Of a stretch of 12,630 nt of DNA, positions 1 through 7,029 are shown one piece after another (positions within the stretch are counted from its first letter, which is position 1; every line of letters begins with the position of its first letter). The notes under the pieces are model-generated. The model did not search any database, was not told the DNA's origin, and was given only the letters and a program-made list of their open reading frames with translations. The stretch comes from JBBIOI01 sp037443425. GTDB taxonomy: Bacteria; Desulfobacterota; BSN033; UBA1163. Position numbers and translations under genes: made by a program. The stretch spans positions 1 through 12,630 of the forward strand of contig JBBIOI010000097.1 of the NCBI GenBank assembly GCA_037443425.1. The letters are read 5' to 3'.

Positions 1-58
1 GCACATCTGGTGAAACATCAACCCTGTAGGTTTTCCCATTAACATTAAGCGAAATCAT
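1..58 (-). CDS. [2Fe-2S] subunit of a xanthine-dehydrogenase-family oxidoreductase (N-terminal fragment)
   Basis: Only the first 19 codons lie in the window; the gene runs off the left edge. The translation reads MISLNVNGKTYRVDVSPDV, the start typical of the small (2Fe-2S) subunit of molybdenum hydroxylases (CoxS / IorA / XdhC-type ferredoxin fold): a short beta strand, an 'NG' turn and a second strand before the first cluster loop. The cysteines that would confirm it are outside the window. An AGGAGG ribosome site (65-70) lies six bases before the ATG, which fixes the start. In this family the subunit passes electrons from a Mo-cofactor subunit to FAD, so the partner subunits are expected further left. 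The family call rests on N-terminal resemblance alone. Confidence 0.7.
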   Translation of the reverse strand, partial: MISLNVNGKTYRVDVSPDV

Positions 59-122
59 AAAATCCCTCCTTTCCAATTTTATAGGTTAGAATGAGCCTTT
101 TTATATTAACTTTAAAGTGTAG

Positions 123-153
123 ATAAAAAATCATAAAAAAAATCTTTTGTCAA
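123..153 (-). promoter_or_regulatory. possible sigma70-like promoter for the [2Fe-2S] subunit gene
   Basis: On the minus strand a perfect -35 TTGACA (153-148) is followed, after 19 bases, by TTTTAT (128-123), a weak -10. The region between is a run of T and A, so the -10 assignment is uncertain and the spacing is longer than ideal. Supporting context is the 159-base gap before the Fe-S gene, unlike the tight spacing among the genes upstream of it. Confidence 0.3.
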
Positions 154-166
154 CAAAAATTTTGGT

Positions 167-186
167 AGTCCTGAAAAAGTCCTGAA
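167..186. repeat. 9-bp tandem direct repeat in the intergenic gap
   Basis: AGTCCTGAA occurs at 167-175 and again at 178-186, two bases apart, giving an 11-base period, about one helical turn. It sits just upstream of the possible -35 of the Fe-S subunit gene, so it could be a tandem activator site. Two short copies may also be chance. Confidence 0.3.
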
Positions 187-217
187 GTAGTTAACCCCTC
201 CATACCTCCCCTTAAGT

Positions 218-1549
218 TCAATTCTTCATCTCCTTTGCCACTTCTCTGGTTGCTTCAATGATTTTCTCAATGTCTTCCTTAGAATGTGAAATTGAGAGCG
301 AACCCCCTCCATGCATGATATGAACACCTTTTGAAAGCATCCTGAGTCTAAATTCTATCTCCCTCTTTTCAATATCTGTCCATTGATTAATGGATTGTGG
401 AGAATTAAAATTCTTTCCTTTTTCAATTGGGAAATGTGTTTGAAAAAGTGAGGCTGTTCCAGTAACAATAGCTTCTACCCCTTCAGAATCGAATGCCTTC
501 TTTATTCCCTCTCTTATCATTTTCCCATTTTCCTCTAAAAGTGGGTATATCTCTTGACTATGGTTTTTTAAATAATTGAGCATAGAAATGCCCGATGCTG
601 CGGTAAATGGATGGGAAGAAAAAGTTCCACCTCCAACCAATATCCTTTCCCATTTCTTTACAGGTCTTTCAGGAGAAGTCCTTTCCATAATCTCTCTCTT
701 ACCAGCAACTACTCCAACAGGGAAGCCCCCACCCACGATCTTTCCTAAGGTGGTTAGATCAGGTATTACCCCAAGTCTTTCCTGGGCACCTCCAAGAGAG
801 ACACGAAATCCGGATATGACCTCGTCAAATATGAGCAATGCCCCTAATCTTTCGGTTTCTGATCGCAGGGTCTTTAAATATTCTAATGAAGCAGATACAA
901 AGCCACCCTCTCCAATTACGGGTTCAATTATGATACCTGCAAGATCATTTTTATATGTATTGATTGTATCTATAGTTTGGGAGAGGTCATTAAAGTATAT
1001 CAATTTAGTAAAATTCTGGGCTTCAGGTAAAAAACCAATGCCTTCTTCTTTTTCGTAAGGCATTTTTATCCCAACAGAAAGTTCTGAATTTGCCCCATGC
1101 CAGCCACCCGCAGCCTTCAGTATTATGCGTTTTCCTGTAAAAGCGCGAGCAATTCTGACAGCATACATGGTAGCCTCGGTACCAGAGCAGCAGAAACGAA
1201 CCATCTCTGCACAAGGAATTAGCTCACATATTATCTCTGCCCATTCTATCTGTTTCTCAAATACAATACCCCAATGGATGCCCTCTCTTAATTGTTTTTC
1301 AATGGCTTCCTGGATGACATCAGGGTGATGACCGAGGATATGTGCAAAGTGGCCCATCCATAGATCAATATATTCATTTCCATCAACATCTCTAATTTTT
1401 GATCCTTTTGCCCCTTTCACAAAAAAGGGATATGGTGGAAAGTAATGAACATTGTGTGAGACACCTCCGGGCATTACCTGTTTTGCCCTTTGGAAAAAGG
1501 ATTCTGAGATAGGTGTCTTCTTTTTATAATTTTCTATATATTTTTCCAT
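218..1549 (-). CDS. HemL-like class III pyridoxal-phosphate aminotransferase / aminomutase
   Basis: A 443-residue fold-type I PLP enzyme, close in length to glutamate-1-semialdehyde aminomutase (about 430). Visible landmarks: PGGV near residue 27, CSGTEA at 121-126 (cofactor phosphate loop), WHGA at 150-153 where most relatives have YHG, IFDEVISGFR at 240-249 with Asp242 for the PLP ring nitrogen, and TTLGK with Lys270 as the Schiff-base lysine. A GGAGG site (1558-1562) eight bases before the ATG supports the start. The resemblance is to glutamate-1-semialdehyde 2,1-aminomutase and its many 'aspartate aminotransferase family' paralogues. No other tetrapyrrole gene is nearby, and the neighbours are a D-glutamate-cyclase-like gene and an oxidoreductase subunit, so I infer a catabolic paralogue rather than the housekeeping HemL. 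Substrate unknown. Confidence 0.88.
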   Translation of the reverse strand: MEKYIENYKKKTPISESFFQRAKQVMPGGVSHNVHYFPPYPFFVKGAKGSKIRDVDGNEYIDLWMGHFAHILGHHPDVIQEAIEKQLREGIHWGIVFEKQIEWAEIICELIPCAEMVRFCCSGTEATMYAVRIARAFTGKRIILKAAGGWHGANSELSVGIKMPYEKEEGIGFLPEAQNFTKLIYFNDLSQTIDTINTYKNDLAGIIIEPVIGEGGFVSASLEYLKTLRSETERLGALLIFDEVISGFRVSLGGAQERLGVIPDLTTLGKIVGGGFPVGVVAGKREIMERTSPERPVKKWERILVGGGTFSSHPFTAASGISMLNYLKNHSQEIYPLLEENGKMIREGIKKAFDSEGVEAIVTGTASLFQTHFPIEKGKNFNSPQSINQWTDIEKREIEFRLRMLSKGVHIMHGGGSLSISHSKEDIEKIIEATREVAKEMKN

Positions 1550-1581
1550 TCAATATACCTCCAGATATGAATAAGAATTTA

Positions 1582-1686
1582 TTAAAATTTTTTAGTCCTC
1601 CTGCTTTTATATAATTGAAATAGGATTCCCGTGCCTAATATAAAGAATCCTATGATGTCTGTCAATGAACCTGGATCAATTAACAT
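1582..1686 (-). CDS. 34-residue single-helix membrane microprotein or permease remnant
   Basis: A short reading frame fills the gap between the aminotransferase and DUF4392 genes. It begins MLIDPGSLTDIIGF, continues as one hydrophobic helix (about residues 8-26), and ends in a strongly basic tail (KSRRTKK), the inside-positive pattern of a single-pass membrane peptide. An in-frame TAA lies four codons upstream, so it is not the end of a longer open frame here. AAAAGG lies just ahead of the ATG, a close and weak ribosome site. The 'PG.LTD.IG' start resembles the C-terminal helix of fused TRAP-transporter permeases, so it could be the stump of a deleted permease. Either reading is inference from composition; the codon series is clean and lies between two genes of the same strand. 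Confidence 0.45.
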   Translation of the reverse strand: MLIDPGSLTDIIGFFILGTGILFQLYKSRRTKKF

Positions 1687-1695
1687 CAAACCTTT

Positions 1696-2751
1696 TTAAC
1701 TTAATGCAATATCTATAACCCTTTCAACAACTCTTATATAATCTTTAAATTCAACTCCATCTACAGAAAATTGCTGCCTTTGGCTGATTCCATTAATGGC
1801 TGGGCCATGATAAATAAGATGCTCAAGGATCATCCCTTCTTGCTCGGGAGTAATCTTTTTTAAGATTTCTTCCTTCCCAGCTGCTAAGGCTACTCCTGCA
1901 AGCAATGCGTATGCTCCCCAATTTGATATCCCACAGGAAATCAGAAAATCGGTCTTTACCCTGCAACAAAAAATAGCCTCACGATTGGAAGAGGAGTTTC
2001 GCTTAAAGACCTCCCATGGAATCCTTCCAGCCCCTATCTCATTTCCCCTATCACCAATCCCAATGCTATGGATAGAGATTCCCAATTTATTCTTAATTTC
2101 TATTAACAGGTGTGTTTTGCCAGTATAAGAGGTAATATCTTCTAACCTCGAGTTGAAACAGCGATCTCTTAGGCTGAGGGGAAGGGTCTTATTAAATTCT
2201 TCTACAGGGGGATAAGTATTTCTATCTTGAGATAAAAACGATTCAAGTGTATGGTTCGGTCCCACCCTTTCGATATAGATTAGATGTGTAAGATCCTTTC
2301 CTAAATTGCTCTTTAGAAAGTTTATTGTGAATTGAGTAGAGATTTTAAAATCCTTTTCATGCTCATCAAGAGGAAAACATATCAAGGGTATTTCATCTTC
2401 TGGGATTTTGAGGATATCCAATCCAATCCTTAAGGTGGGAAGGGTGAAACGATCTGAAAGGAGTAGGGCTTCTATTCCCAAGTTTTTCAATCCTTTTGCT
2501 AATATAAGTGCACCTGGTGGGCCATCGGTTTCTGTAGCAGGAGGGGTCCCACCTGGAATATAAAAACCTGTTATGATTAAGATTTTTCGCCCATTTTTAA
2601 TTATAGAACTAATAGCCCCTGTCAGGTTCGAATAAGAAGTCATGGTTGAATTTTCCAATTTGTAGTTCTTATTTCCAACAAGAGAGATTGGAAAATTTAT
2701 CTCTTTCTCTATAAGCAATACCTTGTTAATGATTTGGTCTGTTAGGGCCAT
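1696..2751 (-). CDS. DUF4392 / D-glutamate cyclase-like protein
   Basis: A 351-residue protein resembling the DUF4392 family, the C-terminal domain of the vertebrate mitochondrial enzyme that converts D-glutamate to 5-oxo-D-proline. Features seen: a strand then GFYIPGG followed by ETDGPPGA (residues 62-81), ERVG at 161-164, and GDRGNEIGAG at 233-242, all of the type conserved in this family; ISNWGAYAL (275-283) near the C-terminus is also typical. No signal peptide or membrane segment, so probably cytoplasmic. The start follows the nth stop by 16 bases, without a strong ribosome site, suggesting translational coupling. The small membrane ORF begins nine bases after its stop. Cyclase activity in a free-standing bacterial member is inferred from the family and not shown by the sequence. 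Confidence 0.8.
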   Translation of the reverse strand: MALTDQIINKVLLIEKEINFPISLVGNKNYKLENSTMTSYSNLTGAISSIIKNGRKILIITGFYIPGGTPPATETDGPPGALILAKGLKNLGIEALLLSDRFTLPTLRIGLDILKIPEDEIPLICFPLDEHEKDFKISTQFTINFLKSNLGKDLTHLIYIERVGPNHTLESFLSQDRNTYPPVEEFNKTLPLSLRDRCFNSRLEDITSYTGKTHLLIEIKNKLGISIHSIGIGDRGNEIGAGRIPWEVFKRNSSSNREAIFCCRVKTDFLISCGISNWGAYALLAGVALAAGKEEILKKITPEQEGMILEHLIYHGPAINGISQRQQFSVDGVEFKDYIRVVERVIDIALS

Positions 2752-2767
2752 AATATTTGTTAGGGGT

Positions 2768-3421
2768 TTAAGCCTTGGAGTTTAAACTAATCCTGTAATC
2801 ACAATATTTTACTATTGAACAGTTATTACAGAGAGGCTTTTTAGCTGTACAAGTTCTTCTACCATGCCAGATTAGAAGATTTGAAAAATGTGTCCATTCC
2901 TCTTTTGGAACAATCTCCATGAGATCGAACTCGATCTTGGTTGGATCGTCATTCTCTGTAAGTCCAATCCTTTTGCTAACCCTATGAACATGTGTATCCA
3001 CCACAATTCCAGGCACTCCATAGGCATTTCCCAAAATTACATTGGCCGTTTTTCGGCCAACCCCGGGGAGTGTCACAAGCTCTTCTAAGGTTTGTGGAAC
3101 CTTGCCACCAAACCGCTCGATCAATGCCTTACAACATTCTTTAATAGATTTAGCTTTATTTTTATAGAAACCCGTGGGTCGAATTTCTTCTTCAAGTTTT
3201 TCCAAACTTAAATTTACAAAATCTTTTGGAGACTTATATTTTTTAAATAGATTTGAGGTTACTTGATTAACTTTTACATCAGTACATTGGGCAGATAAGA
3301 TGGTGGCGATTAATAATTCAAAAGGATTTGAGTAGTTTAAGGCAATCTTAGAATTGGGTATCTCCTTACTTAATATTTTAATAATTTCCTTTACCTTCTT
3401 TTTATTTGATTCTTTACTCAT
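2768..3421 (-). CDS. nth: endonuclease III (DNA glycosylase / AP lyase)
   Basis: Removes oxidised pyrimidines from DNA and cleaves the abasic site in base-excision repair. With the start chosen here the protein has 217 residues (E. coli Nth 211). A helix-hairpin-helix LPGVGRKTAN carries the catalytic Lys124; VDTHVHRVSKR carries Asp142. Four cysteines (191, 198, 201, 207) with spacing C-X6-C-X2-C-X5-C form the 4Fe-4S site. All of these sit four residues later than in the E. coli enzyme. An in-frame extension up to 3493 exists, but I prefer the ATG at 3421: GAGAAGGA precedes it, the likely promoter lies inside the extension, and the extension has no family resemblance. It is the first gene of the leftward run. 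Confidence 0.95.
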   Translation of the reverse strand: MSKESNKKKVKEIIKILSKEIPNSKIALNYSNPFELLIATILSAQCTDVKVNQVTSNLFKKYKSPKDFVNLSLEKLEEEIRPTGFYKNKAKSIKECCKALIERFGGKVPQTLEELVTLPGVGRKTANVILGNAYGVPGIVVDTHVHRVSKRIGLTENDDPTKIEFDLMEIVPKEEWTHFSNLLIWHGRRTCTAKKPLCNNCSIVKYCDYRISLNSKA

Positions 3422-3449
3422 TTTCCTTCTCCCCTTAAATTTTATTGAA

Positions 3450-3479
3450 ATTTTAACCCATCCATTTTTAAAGTGGCAA
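3450..3479 (-). promoter_or_regulatory. sigma70-like promoter for nth
   Basis: On the minus strand TTGCCA (3479-3474, five of six consensus bases) and TAAAAT (3455-3450, five of six) are separated by 18 bases. Transcription would start near 3443, leaving a leader of about 20 bases that contains the ribosome site of nth. Seen by eye, not scored. Confidence 0.5.
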
Positions 3480-3523
3480 TAAAAATATTTCAAAAGAGAA
3501 GGACAAAAAATGTTAATTTTAGG

Positions 3524-3533
3524 GTCTTAAGAC
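3524..3533. promoter_or_regulatory. 10-bp perfect palindrome between the divergent genes
   Basis: GTCTTAAGAC is a perfect palindrome lying between the nth promoter and the promoter of the HTH gene. It could be an operator for either side. The minus-strand string AAGTCTTAA that it belongs to recurs in the other divergent region at 10306-10314. A 10-bp palindrome can arise by chance in AT-rich DNA. Confidence 0.3.
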
Positions 3534-3569
3534 TTTAAATCAAATAAAATTTTATTTTAAAAACAATAA

Positions 3570-3599
3570 CTTACATAAATTAAAGAAGATTGGTATAAA
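3570..3599 (+). promoter_or_regulatory. candidate promoter of the HTH-HEAT-HD-GYP-receiver operon
   Basis: CTTACA (3570-3575, four of six for -35) and TATAAA (3594-3599, five of six for -10) are 18 bases apart. Transcription would start near 3606, with a leader of about 40 bases before the HTH start codon. The two arms of an 11-bp inverted repeat overlap the -35 and the presumed start site, which strengthens the case that this is a regulated promoter. Confidence 0.45.
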
Positions 3600-3620
3600 A
3601 AATGCAGAAAATTTATGTAA
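3571..3620. repeat. perfect 11-bp inverted repeat bracketing the operon promoter (likely operator)
   Basis: TTACATAAATT (3571-3581) and AATTTATGTAA (3610-3620) are exact reverse complements, 28 bases apart. The left arm covers the -35 hexamer and the right arm starts just past the expected transcription start, so a dimer or looped tetramer bound to both would occlude the promoter. As RNA only the right arm would be transcribed, which argues for a DNA operator and against a leader hairpin. The HTH protein encoded 26 bases downstream is an obvious candidate binder; that link is inference. Confidence 0.55.
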
Positions 3621-3645
3621 AACCACAATAAGAGGTAGTAAAGAG

Positions 3646-3843
3646 ATGTTAAACATAAAAGAAAAGGATGTACTAACCACTGAAGAGGCATGTAATTATC
3701 TGAGGATATCTCGGCCAACCTATCTAAAATATATCTATCTGGGAAAGATAAAAGGTGTTAAGGCAGGCCGTGGTTGGAAGGTCTTGAAATCTGAGCTTGA
3801 TCGCTTTTTAAAAGGTGAAGATTTATCTCAAAGAAATAATTGA
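3646..3843 (+). CDS. excisionase/BldC-type helix-turn-helix DNA-binding protein
   Basis: A 65-residue protein consisting almost wholly of one winged HTH of the excisionase/BldC (MerR-like) class. The core runs from VLTTEEACNYLRISRPTYLKY (helix-turn-helix, about residues 9-29) into the wing GKIKGVKAGRGWKV and then LKSELDRFLKG, the usual last helix. In phage such proteins direct excision; as stand-alone chromosomal genes they are more often small transcription regulators. No integrase or attachment site is present, so a regulator is more likely. AGAGG (3631-3635) lies ten bases before the ATG. The gene heads the operon and sits directly downstream of the bracketing inverted repeat, consistent with autoregulation, though binding is not shown by the sequence. 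Confidence 0.85.
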   Translation: MLNIKEKDVLTTEEACNYLRISRPTYLKYIYLGKIKGVKAGRGWKVLKSELDRFLKGEDLSQRNN

Positions 3844-3857
3844 TTACGGGGTAAATT

Positions 3858-5522
3858 GTGCTGAGGGTTGAAAATATAAAGACCACAAAAGAGGATTTTG
3901 AAGAAAAAGAACTTTACGAAGAGGTCAAATCTACAAAGGCCCTTATTCAAACTTTTCTACAGACTTTAAAGGCATATAGACTTTATGAATCTAATCATCC
4001 AATTCTATCAAAATTTCTTGAACGTTTAAAAAGAGACTTTGAAAACTATTTTGAAGAATTTGATTCTTTTTCCCTTCAGGTTGGAGAATATAATCTTTAT
4101 TTTAAGGGAAAGGTTGTCTATGAAAGTGATGATATAAAGGAGAGCCTTGCCTTTCATTTTTTTAAAGATGGGATAAGGGAGATTCGCTTCCTTAAAGGAT
4201 TGGAATTTGAAGAGATTGTCGATTTCTTAAATATTGTTAGGAAAAGTGATTTCATAAATCGTTTAGAAGATGATCTTGTAACACTTCTCTGGGAGAGAGA
4301 CTTTTCTCATATCATCTTTACAACAGTTGATGAATTTCTTGATGGGAAAGATGGTTCTGTTCCTGCCACGATAGAAGATTTGAATACTAAACTGGAATTT
4401 AAAATATCATTAGAAACAGAACACGAAGATGGAGGTACTGAACTTAAAGATGATGAATCTGATTCTTTAGCCATTGATACTCTAAACCAGTCCTTAAATC
4501 TTTCTGTTGGAAGTCCATTGATTCAAGTCTGCCAGCTTAGTACCGAAGAGATGGAAGCGATTTATGAGGAGGTAAGGAGAGAGGAACAACCCGAATTTCT
4601 CCATCTTATTGAAAACTTAATTGAGATACTCCTTCATCTCGGAGAAGATGTTGATGCCTACGAAAACATGATCTCATATTTTGATAGATTGATTGAATCT
4701 CTGCTTCAACAAAAGAGATTGGATATAGCCTTGGAGGTATTAAAGACCCTTTCAAATACAATGGAGTCAATAGTTTTAAGGGATAAGCAGATATTTGCTA
4801 TTAAACGGATTCTCGATAATCCATCAAAGCCTCATTTAATCGAACTTTTAGCTAAGCTATTAAATGAAAATGGAATTAATGCAGAGACAGTTATTCAATA
4901 CTTTGGATTTGTAACTCAAAAGGCTACTGAAACGCTATGCCTTATACTAAAGGAGATAAAATCTGGGAAATGGAGAAAGTTTATTTGCGATAAGATTGCC
5001 CTGCTTTGCAAAGATGATATTACCCCCATTACTAAGTTTCTATCAGATTCCGATCCATTATTCGTATGCCATATCATTTATATAATTGGAAAGATTGGAA
5101 ACCCAATTTCATTAAAATATTTGGCCAGTTTAACAAACCATATAGATAGAAAGGTAAGAGAAGAGGTATTGTATGTAATCAATAGATTTGGTGAAAAGGG
5201 TTCAGAGCTTATTAAAAGATTTTTAAATGACTCCGATAAAGATATTAGAATGAAGGCTTCAATCTTATTTGCAAGACTGGCTAAAGAGAAGGCATTTGAA
5301 CCTCTTAAGGAGATCATATTATCAAAGGATTTTTATAAGGCTGATTATCAAGAAAAATCGACTTTTTTTAAGGCCCTTGCTGAAACGGGTTCAAAAGAGG
5401 CTAGCCCTTTTCTAAGGAAAATAGCAAATAAGAGAAGGATCTTTCAAAGGGCTAAATGGAAAGAGATGAGAATCTGTGCAAGAAACACATTGAAATTACT
5501 TGGAGAAGAAATGGGTAATTAA
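3858..5522 (+). CDS. HEAT-repeat protein with an N-terminal sensor-like module
   Basis: A 554-residue soluble protein with no signal peptide or membrane helix. It starts at GTG; GGGG (3848-3851) lies six bases upstream and no in-frame ATG occurs until far inside. Residues about 25-150 form an alpha/beta module (a helix containing SNHPILSKFLERL, strands around SLQVGEYNLYFKGKVVY, then a helix pair ending EEIVDFLNIVR) that resembles the N-terminus of the neighbouring HD-GYP protein. A variable acidic linker (about 165-215) follows. From about residue 240 it is all helical, and from about 390 to the end it shows HEAT-type helix pairs, for example SDPLFVCHIIYIIGKIGNP and DRKVREEVLYVINRFG. Such proteins are scaffolds. 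It starts 14 bases after the HTH gene and ends one base before the HD-GYP gene, so the products probably work together. Confidence 0.8.
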   Translation: MLRVENIKTTKEDFEEKELYEEVKSTKALIQTFLQTLKAYRLYESNHPILSKFLERLKRDFENYFEEFDSFSLQVGEYNLYFKGKVVYESDDIKESLAFHFFKDGIREIRFLKGLEFEEIVDFLNIVRKSDFINRLEDDLVTLLWERDFSHIIFTTVDEFLDGKDGSVPATIEDLNTKLEFKISLETEHEDGGTELKDDESDSLAIDTLNQSLNLSVGSPLIQVCQLSTEEMEAIYEEVRREEQPEFLHLIENLIEILLHLGEDVDAYENMISYFDRLIESLLQQKRLDIALEVLKTLSNTMESIVLRDKQIFAIKRILDNPSKPHLIELLAKLLNENGINAETVIQYFGFVTQKATETLCLILKEIKSGKWRKFICDKIALLCKDDITPITKFLSDSDPLFVCHIIYIIGKIGNPISLKYLASLTNHIDRKVREEVLYVINRFGEKGSELIKRFLNDSDKDIRMKASILFARLAKEKAFEPLKEIILSKDFYKADYQEKSTFFKALAETGSKEASPFLRKIANKRRIFQRAKWKEMRICARNTLKLLGEEMGN

Positions 5523-5523
5523 T

Positions 5524-7005
5524 ATGGAATCATTTGAATTTATTAGCGAAGTGTCAAATCATGGTCTATCAACCGTATCAGAATCAACAGATTTTGACCT
5601 AATAAAATTAGGAGTAAATCTTATAACAAAATTTCATGTATTAATGAGAATTTCTCAAATCTATGATTCTAAAAATGTAGCCCTTAATCAATTTATAAAT
5701 GAGTCTCTCCATGCTATAAATACCATAGTAGAAAGAGAAGGGATCCTTGCAATAAAGATTGTTAAGGACGATTTCTTCATTAATGATAAACGTTTACCTT
5801 ACTCTGTAGAAGGGTTTACCAGTTTTAAGTATCTATTGACAAAATTGAGAAAAAGGCTGATTGGTGAGGTCATATTTAAATCTGAACTTAATGAGGAGAT
5901 TTTAAGGGAATTTATCTATGCATTGGTAAACTTAGAAGAGGATAATGAGGATAATGTTTTCATTTTACAGGATCACTTATTGAATAAGGGCATAAATATT
6001 ATCGAAGTTAATCCACTTGAGATATATGAATTAGAAGAACTTTCTCCTAAGAAAGAGGATTCAGAGGAAGTAGCCAAGAAGGTCTTTTTCGAGACAATCA
6101 ATACGATGAAGGATGTTATTTCTAATATTAAGGGAAAACAGTTTACGGACACAAGAAGGCTTAAAAGATTGGCACAAAAGGCTGTACATCTTGCCATGAA
6201 AGATGAATCTATCTTGCTTGGGATGGCAACAATAAAAAATTACGATGAATATACTTTTAACCACTCAGTCAATGTTTCGATATATTCGCTTGCAATGGGA
6301 AGACGATTAGGACTTTCGAGAAAGACGTTGACTGAGTTAGGGATAACCGCCCTTCTTCATGATATTGGAAAATCAAAGATACCTAAGGAAATACTTAATA
6401 AACCATCCTCCCTTAACGAAGATGAGTGGAGGCTTATGAAGAGGCATCCCTTGATGGGGGTAGAGATAGTTTTAAACTTAAAACAGCTGGGAGAGATAAA
6501 TCCCAGGATGGTTATAGGTATTTTTGATCATCATCTCAGATTTGACCTTTCAGGCTATCCAAGGCTTTTTAGGAGAAAAGGTGTTAGTCTCTTTGGAAGG
6601 ATAATTCAGATTGCAGATAGTTACGATGCAATGACAACGCCTCGGGTCTACAAAAAAATCCCCTATACCCCAGAACAGGCCCTTTCAATCCTTTTAAGGG
6701 AAAGGGGCAGTAATTACGATCCAATACTTTTAAAATTATTTATTGGAATTGTAGGGGTATATCCTATTGGATCATTGGTTCTTTTGGATACAGATGAGAT
6801 CGGAGTGGTTTTTAAAACTAATCCAGATCCACAATTATTGGACAGGCCTAAGATTATTCTTGTTGGAAAGGACGAAAAAAGAGGGGCAAGCAAAGAGATA
6901 GTCGATCTCTCAGAGAGGAATAAGGATGGAAGTTATAAAAGGAGTATAGTAAAAACCTTAGATCCATATAAATATCATATTGACATTGCCAAATATTTCA
7001 TCTGA
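5524..7005 (+). CDS. HD-GYP domain protein (putative cyclic di-GMP phosphodiesterase)
   Basis: 493 residues from the ATG at 5524. A TTG eight codons upstream overlaps the HEAT gene and is less likely. Residues about 25-140 resemble the N-terminal module of the preceding protein. The C-terminal half is an HD-GYP domain: HSVNVS (His247), HDIGK (His279, Asp280, Lys283), RHP (His308), HH (336-337), GYP (344-346) and ADSYDAM (Asp365). These are the metal-binding and signature positions of cyclic di-GMP phosphodiesterases. The signature loop is atypical: the usual HHExxDGxGYP reads HHLRFDLSGYP, with Leu for the Glu and Leu for the Gly after Asp. A small C-terminal beta domain (VYPIGSLVLLDTDEIGVVF) follows, as in many HD-GYP proteins. 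No membrane segment. Activity is likely but not certain given the loop changes. Confidence 0.9.
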   Translation: MESFEFISEVSNHGLSTVSESTDFDLIKLGVNLITKFHVLMRISQIYDSKNVALNQFINESLHAINTIVEREGILAIKIVKDDFFINDKRLPYSVEGFTSFKYLLTKLRKRLIGEVIFKSELNEEILREFIYALVNLEEDNEDNVFILQDHLLNKGINIIEVNPLEIYELEELSPKKEDSEEVAKKVFFETINTMKDVISNIKGKQFTDTRRLKRLAQKAVHLAMKDESILLGMATIKNYDEYTFNHSVNVSIYSLAMGRRLGLSRKTLTELGITALLHDIGKSKIPKEILNKPSSLNEDEWRLMKRHPLMGVEIVLNLKQLGEINPRMVIGIFDHHLRFDLSGYPRLFRRKGVSLFGRIIQIADSYDAMTTPRVYKKIPYTPEQALSILLRERGSNYDPILLKLFIGIVGVYPIGSLVLLDTDEIGVVFKTNPDPQLLDRPKIILVGKDEKRGASKEIVDLSERNKDGSYKRSIVKTLDPYKYHIDIAKYFI

Positions 7006-7029
7006 TTTTTCAGTATTTGAGCTTTTAAG

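Noticed and set aside
576..1058. A 160-codon open frame on the plus strand inside the aminotransferase gene
   Set aside because: It is antisense to a gene with a full set of PLP motifs, has no ribosome site, and its translation is low-complexity with no recognisable motif.
218..1549. Calling the aminotransferase hemL outright
   Set aside because: The family has many paralogues with other substrates, WHG replaces the usual YHG, and no tetrapyrrole gene is adjacent.
3422..3493. An N-terminal extension of endonuclease III by 24 residues
   Set aside because: It is absent from the family, contains the likely promoter, and the downstream ATG has a good ribosome site.
3646..3843. The excisionase-like protein as a sign of a prophage or integrated element
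   Set aside because: There is no integrase, tRNA, attachment repeat or phage gene nearby, and the gene is embedded in a signalling operon.
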